A DNA stretch of 64,000 nucleotides from Deltaproteobacteria bacterium (GTDB lineage Bacteria; Myxococcota_A; Polyangia; Polyangiales; JADJMO01): assembly GCA_025363655.1 (NCBI GenBank), contig JANYDK010000082.1, positions 1 through 64,000 on the forward strand, written 5' to 3'. Below are positions 26,494-35,661 of the stretch, in pieces; within the stretch, counting starts at the first letter, position 1; each line of letters opens with the position of its first letter. The translations under genes and the position numbers were made by a program. The notes beneath the pieces were generated by a model. The model had not been told where the DNA came from and searched no databases. It saw nothing but the letters and a program-made list of their open reading frames with translations.

Positions 26494-27699
26494 CTACGTT
26501 CCGGCGTCTTTGCACTTGGTCGCGATGGGTACGGCGTCGACCACTCTGGTCGCCGGCTGGATGTTGGCGACGTCGAAGGCGATGCCCACCGACATCGTGT
26601 TGCACTCGACGCCGGTCGCTTGGAGGAATGGCGCGCCTTCGACGAGATCCATCAGCTGCTTGACGTTGCGTAGGAGCGAATCGTAGAGCGGCGTCCCCGG
26701 ACAGAAGCCCGCTGCGCTCGCCACCGGCGCGAGGACGCCTTCGAACTTGTCGTAGGGGAGGCCCCCAGCGAGGACCGCGTGCGAGCCCCCCGAGTGATCT
26801 TCGAGGAGCTGCAGCGTGATCACCGCGCCGACGAGGTTGAACTCGGCGGGCACCGAGTTGATCGGCACCGGCGCGACCATCGGCCCGCCCTCGCCCGAGA
26901 CCCAGGTGTTGCCGCGCACGTACCCGTCGGGGAACACGCTGCGCGGTTTGCCGAGGTCGTGATCGGTCACCGAGACGGCGTCGATCTCGCGGATGTCGGT
27001 GCCGTCGAATTTCGGCGGCGTCGTCGGATAGCCGGAAAAATCAGCCGCTTTGTAGAGCCTTCCGGGCGCATAGGCGTCGTCGCGTCCGTCGTCGAGGTCG
27101 TCGATGACGAGGATCCAGGTGTTGTTGCCGCGCGCGATGGCGTCGTTGGCGTCTTGCTCGAAGGCGGCGTCGTAGAGCGCGATCAGCGGGACGAATTGCC
27201 CGCCGAAGTTGTTGTCGCGGCAGTCGACGCCGTCGACGAGGCTGTCCTTCTGCGCGCCGGCCGGACGAAGACACGTGCCGGTATTGTTGTCGGATTCGAT
27301 CGGGCCGGTGCACGTGCGATCGATGTCGTAGCCGAGCCCGCGCCAGGCCTCCTTCGTCGGCGTGCCGGTGCTGTCGAGCGCGCCCAATTGGAAGCGCTTG
27401 GCGATGGTCCAAATCGTCTTCCCCTTGCCCGAGGGCGCGCGATCGCCAGTCGGCCTTTGCGGAGGTCGTGCTGCCGTGGCGCTGCCAGCGTCGGGGTCGG
27501 TCTCCACCGTGGGCACGTCCCTGGCGACGTCGGCGCTGCCAGTGTCCAGCGTCGCGTCGCGACCGGCGTCGCTCGTGGCGGGACGATCCGAGAGCTCGTC
27601 GTACCCGAGCACCTGCGCGCAGTGGCAAAGAAAGCTCACCGCCGACAAGACCGACATCGCCGACACGAGCAGGCCGAGTCGAGCGGCCCGCTGCTTCAT
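26494..27699 (-). CDS. Lipoprotein of kinase B cassette
   Basis: The protein has 401 residues. The signal is followed by an FLCHC lipobox-like sequence, then an acidic Asp/Thr-rich tether (DAGRDATLDTGSADVARD). The mature region (about 90-395) is Cys-containing and beta-rich, with stretches such as DRTCTGPIESDNNTGTC. It resembles predicted surface lipoproteins of unknown family. Its start overlaps the stop of the TPR/PEGA gene (27699), so it is the third member of the kinase B operon. It may be a ligand-binding or scaffold subunit; that is inferred from position only. Confidence 0.72.
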   Translation of the reverse strand: MKQRAARLGLLVSAMSVLSAVSFLCHCAQVLGYDELSDRPATSDAGRDATLDTGSADVARDVPTVETDPDAGSATAARPPQRPTGDRAPSGKGKTIWTIAKRFQLGALDSTGTPTKEAWRGLGYDIDRTCTGPIESDNNTGTCLRPAGAQKDSLVDGVDCRDNNFGGQFVPLIALYDAAFEQDANDAIARGNNTWILVIDDLDDGRDDAYAPGRLYKAADFSGYPTTPPKFDGTDIREIDAVSVTDHDLGKPRSVFPDGYVRGNTWVSGEGGPMVAPVPINSVPAEFNLVGAVITLQLLEDHSGGSHAVLAGGLPYDKFEGVLAPVASAAGFCPGTPLYDSLLRNVKQLMDLVEGAPFLQATGVECNTMSVGIAFDVANIQPATRVVDAVPIATKCKDAGT

Positions 27700-28721
27700 C
27701 AGAAGCTACCGATCGCGCCGATTCCGGCGCCGTCTGCCGAGGCCCATGGGGTCACCGTCGTCCCCGTCGCCTTGTCTTTGCCGCTGCCGGGCCCTGCGCC
27801 GCTCGGCGTGAGGAAGTACCAGACGAGACCCGAGACGAGCGCGGCCGCGCCGATCGAAGTGACGATGGTCGACGCGTTGGCGAGCGACTTCCCCGACGAG
27901 AGCCCGTCGGGATCGCACAGCTTGGTGCCATTGCACGCCGAGTCCTTCTTCTTCATCGACGCATAACCGAGGCCGAGCCCGACGCCGACGCCCACCACTC
28001 CGACGACGGTGACGACGAGCGGCGCGACGCGCGAAGGAGCCGATTTCGGCACTCCCGACGCATCGAGCGTCGTCGCGTTCGGATCGACATCGAGCGCGAC
28101 GGAGATTGTCTTCGTCTGCTTCTCGGCGAGGTTCACCGAGCCTTCGAACGAGAGGCGCCCCGGTGCTTCGGCGTGCACCGCGTGATCGCCTGGGTCGACG
28201 TCGATTTGCGTGTCCCAGGCCGCCGGCAAGAGCGGCTCACCGTCGAGCATGATCTTGAGGCCGACGGGATGATCGCCCGGCGTCTTGATGGAGATGTGCG
28301 GAATGCGCGGCTCGAGGGCCTTCACCTCCGCGCGCGCGAAATCGGCCCATTTTTGCCGCTCCGGCTTTGGATCGAGCGGAGCTTTGCGCGCCAGCTCACG
28401 GAAGTCGCGCGCCGCGCTCGCGACCATCCCCAGACCCTTCTCGGTGTACGCGAGGTTGCGCAGCGCACCGAGCGCAGCTGGGTAGAGCTCGTACGCCTTG
28501 CGGAAGGAGTCGCGCGCTTCTTTGCACACGACGACGTCCGTCGGCTTGTCGTCGCAGTGGCCCTTCTCCATCTTCTCGACGCCCTTGTCGAAGAGATCGG
28601 TGGCGAGCTGCTTGGTCTTCGCCTCGCTCGCGTCTTTCTCGTCGGCGGCGAAGACGCTCGAAGGAAGCGAGGAGAGGGACACGCTCACCGCGACGACGGC
28701 GGCAATCGCGCGCGTCCGCAT
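27699..28721 (-). CDS. TPR/PEGA-like two-helix membrane protein, partner of kinase B
   Basis: This 340-residue protein starts at ATG 28721, which overlaps the kinase stop (TGATG). It has a signal peptide (1-25), a TPR-like region at 38-112 (FRKAYELYPAALGALRNLAY) and a PEGA-like beta domain at about 137-212. A helix at 232-255 and a second at 283-304 flank a loop with Cys263 and Cys269 and then GKS. The homologue at 58521 keeps this order, both Cys and GKS. The exported N-terminus puts the TPR in the periplasm. I infer a sensor or adaptor for kinase B. Confidence 0.8.
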   Translation of the reverse strand: MRTRAIAAVVAVSVSLSSLPSSVFAADEKDASEAKTKQLATDLFDKGVEKMEKGHCDDKPTDVVVCKEARDSFRKAYELYPAALGALRNLAYTEKGLGMVASAARDFRELARKAPLDPKPERQKWADFARAEVKALEPRIPHISIKTPGDHPVGLKIMLDGEPLLPAAWDTQIDVDPGDHAVHAEAPGRLSFEGSVNLAEKQTKTISVALDVDPNATTLDASGVPKSAPSRVAPLVVTVVGVVGVGVGLGLGYASMKKKDSACNGTKLCDPDGLSSGKSLANASTIVTSIGAAALVSGLVWYFLTPSGAGPGSGKDKATGTTVTPWASADGAGIGAIGSF

Positions 28722-30214
28722 CACATCTCGTCTTTCTTCTTCCAAAGGTCGTCGGATTTCTTGTTCAAATCGGTCGGCGGAGGCGTCACGGCGGTCGCCG
28801 TCGTCGTCGGCGGCGCGGCAGTCTTCTCGTCGACGGGCGTCTTCCCCGCACCCGGTTTCGGCTTCCAAGGAGCGAGCGGAGTCTTCGCGGTGGCGACGCC
28901 CTTCGCGCTCGCCTCTTCACTCGCAGCGGCCGTCGTCGTCGCAGAGGGCTGGGCCGAAGCCACGGGTGGTGACGTTGCCGCCGTCGAAGTCGATGTAGCC
29001 GGCTTCTCTCCAGTGCTGGCTGCTGCCGCTGGTTTTTCCGGTGATTGCGCGGCCGCGGCGCCTTGGCTGGTGGAGCTCCCGCGGTTCTGCGCGAGGTAGA
29101 GACCGACGCCGACACCCGCGATGGCGAGGAGACCGAAGGTGGCGAAGAGCGGCGCCCGACTGCGCGGCTGCGGAGGCGCCGAGCTGGTCACGGCCAAGGC
29201 CGGCTTGGCACCACCACCGACGGTGTGTTGCAGGCCCGTGACCGAGTCGGCCAGCTGAATCGCGAGACGCTCGGCGGCGGTCGAAGAGAACGCGCCGGTG
29301 CCGCCGTTGGCGCTGAGCCCCGAGACCATCGAGAGCGAATCGGCGAGCTCACGCGCGCTCTGGAAGCGCTGATCGGGCCGTTTGGCGAGACCCTTCTGCA
29401 CCCACAAATCGAACTCCGCGGGGAGATCGGGCGCGAGCTGCGTCGCCACCGGCGGCTCGGTGGAGACGATGCGCATCGCCAGCTCGCTGAGCGAGCCCGA
29501 TCCGAACGGAGGCTTGCCCGCAGCCATTCGGTAGGCCATCGCGGCGACCGCCCAGAGATCGGAGCGCGCGTCGATCGCCGAGTCGCCGGAGATTTGCTCC
29601 GGGCTCATGTAGTTCGGCGTGCCGATGAGGGCGCCGGCGCGCGTCGACTGGTTCTCGTCGTTCTCCAACGTCGCCTTGGCGACGCCGAAGTCGAGGAGCT
29701 TCACCATCACCTCGCCCTCCTCCTCGCAGAGGAAGACGTTGGCCGGCTTGAGATCGCGGTGGATGACGCCAGCGCCGTGCGCGACGTGGAGCGCGCGACA
29801 GAGCTGCGAGATGACCTTGGCGACGAGGCTGATGGGCAGACGACGCTCGCGCTTGAGGCGCACCTCGAGCCCTTCGCCCTGCAGCAGCTCCATCACCAGG
29901 TAGGGAGTGCCCTCGGCGCTGATGCCGTGATCGGTGACGCGCGTGATGTGACGCGACGCTTCGCCGAGCTTGGCCGCGAGCCGTGCTTCACGCTCGAAGC
30001 GCGAACGAGGTTCGACCGACATCGCGACCGAGCCGTGGAGGAACTTCACCGCGACGAGGTGCCCGAGCGTCGCGTGCCGCGCGCTCCACACCGAGCCCAT
30101 CGCGCCTTCACCACGCGGTTCGACGAGGCGGTACTTGCCCTCCACGAGGAGACCCTCGCGTAGCATCGACCCGCCTGTCTCCGTCGCCGCCTCTCCCATC
30201 GTTCTCCGCACCAT
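28721..30214 (-). CDS. Transmembrane Ser/Thr protein kinase B
   Basis: The protein has 497 residues. The kinase domain covers 28-300: GEGAMGSVW (35-43), Lys57, HRDLKPANV (Asp154), DFGVAK (Asp175) and GTPNYMSPEQ. A membrane helix lies at about 355-375 (LFATFGLLAIAGVGVGLYLA), followed by a Thr/Ser/Pro-rich periplasmic tail ending KKKDEM. The stop codon overlaps the ATG of the partner gene by one base, so the two products are coupled. Catalytic residues are complete, so it should be active. It is probably the first gene of the three-gene operon; 118 bases separate its start from the DUF3501 stop, which may hold the promoter. Confidence 0.9.
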   Translation of the reverse strand: MVRRTMGEAATETGGSMLREGLLVEGKYRLVEPRGEGAMGSVWSARHATLGHLVAVKFLHGSVAMSVEPRSRFEREARLAAKLGEASRHITRVTDHGISAEGTPYLVMELLQGEGLEVRLKRERRLPISLVAKVISQLCRALHVAHGAGVIHRDLKPANVFLCEEEGEVMVKLLDFGVAKATLENDENQSTRAGALIGTPNYMSPEQISGDSAIDARSDLWAVAAMAYRMAAGKPPFGSGSLSELAMRIVSTEPPVATQLAPDLPAEFDLWVQKGLAKRPDQRFQSARELADSLSMVSGLSANGGTGAFSSTAAERLAIQLADSVTGLQHTVGGGAKPALAVTSSAPPQPRSRAPLFATFGLLAIAGVGVGLYLAQNRGSSTSQGAAAAQSPEKPAAAASTGEKPATSTSTAATSPPVASAQPSATTTAAASEEASAKGVATAKTPLAPWKPKPGAGKTPVDEKTAAPPTTTATAVTPPPTDLNKKSDDLWKKKDEM

Positions 30215-30332
30215 CCGTCGCGCGGATGTGCCTACTTAGAGTGCCCTCGTTTGCGCAAGAAGACCAGTGTCACGCCAATGTTCCGGTGACGCTGTGTTCC
30301 GATGTGCGTGACGCGGTCCGCCCTCACGCCTC

Positions 30333-30905
30333 CTAGCCGAGGTCGTCGGCGAGTGAGGCGACGGTGGCGGCCGAGAGCGTCGTCTGCGCACGGTAGTTGG
30401 CGTGGTCGACGAGGAGCGCGACGACCTTGCCCGCCCGTACGGCGGAGGTGGCCGCCGGCGTCAGGGGGAACTTGAGGTACTGCACGGCAGCCGCACGTCC
30501 ACGATCGCGTCGCCCTTCCTCGAAGGTGGCCTGCAGGCGTTCGCCCCCGATTTCGAGCGCCACGTGCTCTTCGATGGCGCAGAGGCGGGTGAGCATCTCT
30601 TCGCGGCGGGCCTGATCGGGGATCTCGATGAAGAGCGTCGCCGAGAGCTCGCCGTCGGCCGGCACCAGCTCGTTGTAGGTCTCGATTTCGTGCGCGATCG
30701 CCTTCTCGGCGGTGATGCGCTCGGTGCGCAGCATCTCCTGCACCTGCATGAGCATCGTGTCGTGGTTCTCGAAGACGAGGGAGATCTCTTCGCCGAGCGG
30801 AAGACGTCGCACCTTTTTCATGTCGATGACGCGCTTGCGGAACGGGTCGCGCACGCGCTCGTACTCACCGAGCGGGAGGATCTCGCTGCGATCGATCTTC
30901 TTCAT
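30333..30905 (-). CDS. DUF3501 family protein
   Basis: The protein has 190 residues from ATG 30905, overlapping the stop of the upstream Fe-S protein gene (TGATG). The sequence opens MKKIDRSEILPLGEYERVRD and continues VIDMKKVRRLPLGEEISLVF, matching the DUF3501 pattern. Its biochemical role is unknown, but the family is commonly encoded beside rubrerythrin and heterodisulfide-reductase-like Fe-S proteins, exactly as here. It is the last gene of the peroxide-defence cluster. Confidence 0.82.
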   Translation of the reverse strand: MKKIDRSEILPLGEYERVRDPFRKRVIDMKKVRRLPLGEEISLVFENHDTMLMQVQEMLRTERITAEKAIAHEIETYNELVPADGELSATLFIEIPDQARREEMLTRLCAIEEHVALEIGGERLQATFEEGRRDRGRAAAVQYLKFPLTPAATSAVRAGKVVALLVDHANYRAQTTLSAATVASLADDLG

Positions 30906-32305
30906 CACGTCTCTGCTTTCTTCACGCCGATCACCGGCTTCTGCGACGAGACGCCGAGCGCGTCGGCGATGGCTTCGATCGGATGCACGGCAGGCTTGCC
31001 CGTCTCGTGGTGGATGCGCAGCGCCGACAGAGGGCAGTCGGTGAGGTACATCTCGGCCTCGCTCTCGCGCATCCCGCGGAGCATCTTCTGCGCGTATTTT
31101 CGGCCGGTCTCGTAGTACTGCGCCTTCATGCCCCAGGTGCCGTCGACGGCGCTGCACTCGGCCACGACCTCGACCTCTGCGCCGAGCGCCTCGAGCACAG
31201 GCGCCGAGGGATAAGCGATTTTCTGCGCGCGGAGATGACACGGCGCCTGCACCGCGACCTTGCCGAGGGGCTTCTTCGTCTCGCGCTTCAGCTTCTTCGT
31301 CCGGCGCAGCTCGAGGTCGACGAACTTCATCAAGTCGATGCACGCAGCGGCCACCGCACCCGCGTGCTCCGCGCCGACGCCGTCGATCATCTCCGGGTAC
31401 TCTTTGGTCATCATGTAGCTGCAGGTCGGGCCGGGGATGACGACCTTGCGGCCTTTGGCGACGTGCGGGTACAGCACCTTGACGTTCTGCTTCGCCTTCT
31501 CCTGCGCGCGCGGGACGTCGCCGCCGTCGAGGTTGGGCATGCCGCAGCAGGTGTTGTCGTCGGCGTAGAAGACGGTGTAGCCGTGCGCCTCGAGCACCTC
31601 GACCGCGGCGATGGCGGGGCCGGTGGTGTTGTAGTCGCCGTAACAGGTCGGAAAAATGACCACCTCGAGGCGACCTTCGATCGGCGTCTCTTCGGCAGCG
31701 GCCTGCTTCTTCGCGCGACCGGTGCGCTTCCACCACGAAGGGAAGCTCTCTTCGGCGAAGGTCGGCAGAGGGAACTTGCTGCTGATGCCGAGCGTCTTCT
31801 CGGCGCCCTTGCGCACGAGCGACTTGGCGTTGACGAAGTTGGCGATGGGCGCGAGCTCACCCGCGGTGAGCATGCCGAGGAGCTGCGGCTCGCCGAGCAC
31901 TTGGTCTTGCAACGTCACCCCGTCGCGCCGCGCCCGCTGCGCTTTTTCGCGGAGCATGATGCGGGGAAAATCGAGGAGCCAGGGGTGCCCTTCGTCCTCG
32001 GTGTAGGGGCATTTGATGTAGCAGAGCTTGCACTGGAAGCAGTTGTCGACGACCGACTTGATGTCCGTCTCGTCGAGCTTCTCGGCGCCCTTCGCCTCGC
32101 CGCGATCGATGTACCCGTCGACGCGCGCGAAGAGGTCGGGGAACGACGGACAGTAGGGGAGACACATCCGGCACGTGTGGCAGACGTCGAGGATGCGGTG
32201 GATCTCTTGGTCGAGATCGACCGGGTCGAAATAGCGCTCGTCGGTGGGCGCGTAGGCCGGCTTCCGCTTCGGGTTCGGGTCCATTCCGCTCACGAGGGTC
32301 TCCAT
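30905..32305 (-). CDS. CCG-domain iron-sulfur protein (heterodisulfide reductase/GlpC-like)
   Basis: The protein has 466 residues. Two [4Fe-4S] ferredoxin-type motifs are present: CHTCRMCLPYCP near residue 42 and CFQCKLCYIKCP near 89. Two cysteine-rich CCG-type modules follow; the first is intact (CCGMPNLDGGD near 255) and the second has a single Cys (ECSAVDGTWGMK near 390), a common variant. The protein probably moves electrons or binds an additional cluster. Encoded between rubrerythrin and DUF3501, it is likely the electron donor module for peroxide reduction; that role is inferred from gene order. There are 85 bases between it and rubrerythrin, which contain a palindrome. Confidence 0.85.
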   Translation of the reverse strand: METLVSGMDPNPKRKPAYAPTDERYFDPVDLDQEIHRILDVCHTCRMCLPYCPSFPDLFARVDGYIDRGEAKGAEKLDETDIKSVVDNCFQCKLCYIKCPYTEDEGHPWLLDFPRIMLREKAQRARRDGVTLQDQVLGEPQLLGMLTAGELAPIANFVNAKSLVRKGAEKTLGISSKFPLPTFAEESFPSWWKRTGRAKKQAAAEETPIEGRLEVVIFPTCYGDYNTTGPAIAAVEVLEAHGYTVFYADDNTCCGMPNLDGGDVPRAQEKAKQNVKVLYPHVAKGRKVVIPGPTCSYMMTKEYPEMIDGVGAEHAGAVAAACIDLMKFVDLELRRTKKLKRETKKPLGKVAVQAPCHLRAQKIAYPSAPVLEALGAEVEVVAECSAVDGTWGMKAQYYETGRKYAQKMLRGMRESEAEMYLTDCPLSALRIHHETGKPAVHPIEAIADALGVSSQKPVIGVKKAET

Positions 32306-32370
32306 CCGTGACGAGCCCGCGGCCCCCCCCGACGCCGAACGACGCAGCGCTCGGGGAGGTGCGCGAGCCG

Positions 32371-32390
32371 ATACTTAACAGTGTTATGTA

Positions 32391-32391
<1 letters not shown>
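32371..32391. promoter_or_regulatory. 21-bp AT-rich near-perfect palindrome upstream of the Fe-S protein gene
   Basis: The arms atacttaaca and tgttatgtat pair at 9 of 10 positions around a central g. The site begins at the last base of the rubrerythrin stop and is 66 bases from the Fe-S gene start. It is strikingly AT-rich for this genome and is not followed by a T-run, so an operator is likelier than a terminator. The regulator could be the PerR-like protein encoded just upstream or another redox-responsive factor. Confidence 0.5.
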
Positions 32392-32816
<425 letters not shown>

Positions 32817-32896
32817 TTCGTTTCTCCTTTTCCAACTTCGTGCAGATACGACTTCGTGGACACGAACGCCGCGAGCCGAAGCGCGCGACGCGAAAA

Positions 32897-33340
32897 CTAA
32901 CGGCAGTTCGCGCAGAGGCCGCGATAGACGCGCTCGACGGCGCGGACCTCGAAGCCGTCGAGATCGCCTTCGTCGGGGAGACGCGCGCGTTTGGCCGGTT
33001 CGATGTCGCGGACGGCGCCGCAGGTCTCGCAGATGGCGTGATCGTGGGCGTCGACGCGCGGATCGAAGCGGGCGCTGCCGTCGTCGTGGACGCGGAGGAC
33101 TCGACAACTGCCCGCGCGCTCGAGCGCATCGAGCGTGTTGTAGACGGTGGCGAAGCTCATCGTCGGCATCGCGCGGCGCAGGCGATCGAAGATTTGTTGC
33201 GCCGTCGGATGGGTGGTGTCGTCGACGAACGCACGGACGATGGCCAGCCGCTGCGGCGTCTTGCGGAGGTGCGCCCGCTCGAGCGCATCGAGCGCAGAAC
33301 GCACGCGAGGGCTCGTCTTGCTCGCTTCGCGGGCTTCCAT
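32897..33340 (-). CDS. Fur-family regulator, PerR-like
   Basis: The protein has 147 residues. The winged-helix region (about 25-85) contains [11 protein letters not shown] and [17 protein letters not shown], the Fur-family recognition core. The metal region has [12 protein letters not shown], and a second CxxC at the end (LCANCR), which gives the Cys4 structural zinc. An Asp follows the CETCG stretch (AVRDIEP), as in PerR. Together with the rubrerythrin downstream, this supports a peroxide sensor that represses its own operon. The same-strand order perR-rbr-FeS-DUF3501 suggests co-transcription, possibly with an internal promoter. Confidence 0.85.
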   Translation of the reverse strand: MEAREASKTSPRVRSALDALERAHLRKTPQRLAIVRAFVDDTTHPTAQQIFDRLRRAMPTMSFATVYNTLDALERAGSCRVLRVHDDGSARFDPRVDAHDHAICETCGAVRDIEPAKRARLPDEGDLDGFEVRAVERVYRGLCANCR

Positions 33341-33358
33341 GGCGGGCCGGTATGATGT

Positions 33359-33373
33359 TTAGAATCGTTCTTC
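33359..33373. promoter_or_regulatory. PerR/Fur-box-like site ahead of the PerR-like gene
   Basis: ttagaatcgttcttc contains the inverted repeat agaa-tcg-ttct and matches the PerR consensus pattern at about 9 of 14 positions by eye. It lies 19 bases upstream of the PerR-like start and also upstream of the divergent gene, so it could control both. Confidence 0.45.
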
Positions 33374-33430
33374 GTTACAAGTCATTTCTCCATGGCTCGT
33401 TCCCCATCCCACCACGCTATCCTCCTGCCC

Positions 33431-34990
33431 ATGCCGGACCGCGTCCTCCCCTGGCTCAAGCCCGCCTCCTGGCCGGGATGGAGCCTCTGCCCCTGTCGTC
33501 CGCTCCTCGGCCACACCTCCGAGGACATCCCGTGGCTCGCGTACGGGACGATGAACTACGACACCTTCGAGCTGGTGACGCTCGAGAAGGCGGGCGGACG
33601 GAGTCAGGAAGATCTCGAGGCGGAGGCGGTGCCGCATCTGCTCGAGGTCCGGCCGTCGTGGAAGGTGGTGCAGCAGCGGAAGAAGTTCCTCGGGCTGCAG
33701 GCGAAGCCGAGCGTGCTCGCGATCGAGGACGATCCGCGCGCCGCCGAGCGCATCCTCGATCCCGAGCTCTTGAAGACGGCCGAGACCATCCTCGAGTGCA
33801 AGCTCCTCGCGGTCGGCATTCCGGTGCGTGGGCTCTTGATGTGCGCGTCGGCCGAGCATCACGACGAGATGCCGAGCTTTCTCCGTTGGGTGGAGAAGAA
33901 CTACAAGAAGGCCTCGGGCGCGACGCCGATCACCGATCGCGTGTTCCTCGTACGCCAAGGCGTGATCATCGGCACCGCGCAGCCCGGGCGTGCGCCTGAA
34001 TCGCGACGCGCCAAAGAAGGCGCGCGGCCGTTCGATCTCGACGTCACGTTCTGGCAGCCCGACGTCTCGGGCACCTTTCGTTCGATTCGCAACCTCGGCA
34101 TCCTCGGCGACGAAATCGCCCCGCCCGACAGGTTGAGCGTCGACGGCGTCGCCCGTGATCCCGACGAGAGTTGGCTCGAGAAGGCCGCGCAACAGTGCAC
34201 GCGCAAGGTCGTCGCCGAGTGGGATTCGAACGGCGAGACGAACCGGCGGCTTCGTTACTATCGCAACAGCGCGGTGCGTTTGCAGATGAAGGACATGCCG
34301 CTCGACACCGAGGCGATCGTGGCGATGCTCGCCGCCGTTCCGTTCCGCGTGGCCACCTTCGCGTCGCTCTACGGGGCGCCGCCGAAGTCCTATCGCGAGC
34401 TCAACGAGACGGTCGTCGACGACGGCGGCGGTGACGTCGGCTTCCGCTTCGGGCCCGATCAACACCCGCTCGGCTTCGCGGTCGCGTTCAAAGGCGATGG
34501 TCACAAGCGCGTCGTCTCCAAGCGCTTCCTCCAGCATGGTCCGTGGAAGCTCATCGAAGAGGGCGACGTCTCGTTCGTGCAATTCCACGCGGAAACTGCC
34601 GATGAAGAGACGGCGAAGGCGCAATCGGCGATCGGCCACGCGCGCCTCGCGCTCGGTGCGGTGCCGGCGACGTTGGAGATGCGTCACGAGCTCAAGGGCT
34701 TCTACGTCGGCAGCGAGAGGCAGCTGCGCCTGACGGTGGAGGGCGACGCTGCGCTCGATCCGCGTCGTCTCCTCGAAGCACGTCAGGCGGCGCGCATCGG
34801 ACACGAGCTGGAGCCGGGGAAACCGATCGAGTCGATCACCTTCGTCTTCACCAACGAAGCGGGCGCGCGCATCAATCTCCACGAGCTCTGGCTGCGGGAG
34901 CTGCCCTGTTCGCTCTCGCAGAACGGCACGGAAAAGCGCCTCGACGCGACGTATGCGCCCGAGCGCACGCCACCCGACTGGGCGGTCTGA
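33431..34990 (+). CDS. Hypothetical protein
   Basis: The protein has 519 residues from ATG 33431 (MPDRVLPWLKPASWPG). A start at 33392 is possible, but it would leave only about 50 bases to the divergent PerR-like gene. The opening is Trp/Pro/Cys-rich (WSLCPCRPLL). The body is mixed alpha/beta with no signal peptide, membrane helix or repeat, and the end is ERTPPDWAV. I do not recognise a domain. It reads as a cytoplasmic protein with no clear operon partner, and ends 25 bases from the convergent proline-rich gene. Confidence 0.7.
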   Translation: MPDRVLPWLKPASWPGWSLCPCRPLLGHTSEDIPWLAYGTMNYDTFELVTLEKAGGRSQEDLEAEAVPHLLEVRPSWKVVQQRKKFLGLQAKPSVLAIEDDPRAAERILDPELLKTAETILECKLLAVGIPVRGLLMCASAEHHDEMPSFLRWVEKNYKKASGATPITDRVFLVRQGVIIGTAQPGRAPESRRAKEGARPFDLDVTFWQPDVSGTFRSIRNLGILGDEIAPPDRLSVDGVARDPDESWLEKAAQQCTRKVVAEWDSNGETNRRLRYYRNSAVRLQMKDMPLDTEAIVAMLAAVPFRVATFASLYGAPPKSYRELNETVVDDGGGDVGFRFGPDQHPLGFAVAFKGDGHKRVVSKRFLQHGPWKLIEEGDVSFVQFHAETADEETAKAQSAIGHARLALGAVPATLEMRHELKGFYVGSERQLRLTVEGDAALDPRRLLEARQAARIGHELEPGKPIESITFVFTNEAGARINLHELWLRELPCSLSQNGTEKRLDATYAPERTPPDWAV

Positions 34991-35015
34991 CGCGGTCTGC
35001 GCGCGGACGACCCGA

Positions 35016-35555
35016 CTACTTCTTTCGCTTCGGAGGCGGCGGAGCGTCGTCTTCGTCCTCGCGAGGGATCGAAGCGCGCGGTTTCGGCGGGGGCCTGAAC
35101 GGCGGTGATGCAGGGGTCCTCGGAGCCGATGCCGCCGCGGTCCTCGGAGCCGGCGGCGTGGCGGCCGGACGTGCGGGTATCTTGGGCAAGCTCGCCGGTC
35201 GCGGCGGCACCTTCGACGTGCGCGAACTGGGCGTTTTCTTCGCGTCTTTGACGTCTTTGACGTCTTTCGGCTCTTTCGTGTCTTTCGCCTCTTCGTCGAA
35301 GAGCCACGCGGGATCGACCTCCATCGTCGACGCCGCCCCCGCACGCCGCCGCGGCACCGGCGGCATCTTCGACGGCATCCGCGCCGAGACGTTCACCTCT
35401 TCGATCTTCACCTTCGGAATCGGCGGCATCTTCGACGGCCGCCCCTTCTTCTCGAGGGGCTTGAGCTCGTCGAGCCCTTCGAGCCAAGCGGGATCGACGT
35501 CGATGGTGGTCTTGAGGAGAGCGTTGGCGCGACGCGGAGGTCGGGAAGCGGCCAT
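35016..35555 (-). CDS. Proline-rich disordered protein with two VDPAWL motifs
   Basis: The protein has 179 residues. The sequence is low in hydrophobic residues and rich in Pro, Lys and Ala, so it is probably disordered. The motif VDPAWL occurs twice (TIDVDPAWLEGLDE and MEVDPAWLFDEE, about residues 17 and 78), and SKMPP-x-P also occurs twice. A charged KDTKEPKDVKDVKDAKK run lies between them and a Pro-rich basic end (PPPPKRKK). The paired motifs look like short binding sites for a partner. The frame extends further upstream to 36887, but the longer part has no coding look. Confidence 0.55.
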   Translation of the reverse strand: MAASRPPRRANALLKTTIDVDPAWLEGLDELKPLEKKGRPSKMPPIPKVKIEEVNVSARMPSKMPPVPRRRAGAASTMEVDPAWLFDEEAKDTKEPKDVKDVKDAKKTPSSRTSKVPPRPASLPKIPARPAATPPAPRTAAASAPRTPASPPFRPPPKPRASIPREDEDDAPPPPKRKK

Positions 35556-35619
35556 GGGAGAGAGCGTAGCAAGACGTTCGGGGGTCGGGGCGATAGGGCG
35601 ATGGGTATGAGGGTGATGG

Positions 35620-35660
35620 CGGCGTGGGCGCGTGCGCGGGTGCGGGCGCAGGCCTGCGCA
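35620..35660. repeat. CACGCC/GCCTGCGC-type low-complexity repeat with 14-bp palindrome
   Basis: The G/C-only run ggcgtgggcgcgtgcgcggg continues into the perfect palindrome gcgcaggcctgcgc (35646-35659). Similar sequence occurs at 14162-14187 and 62375-62430, and in the coding repeat at 58402-58500. It occupies part of the 318-base gap before the giant gene. Confidence 0.45.
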
Positions 35661-35661
35661 C

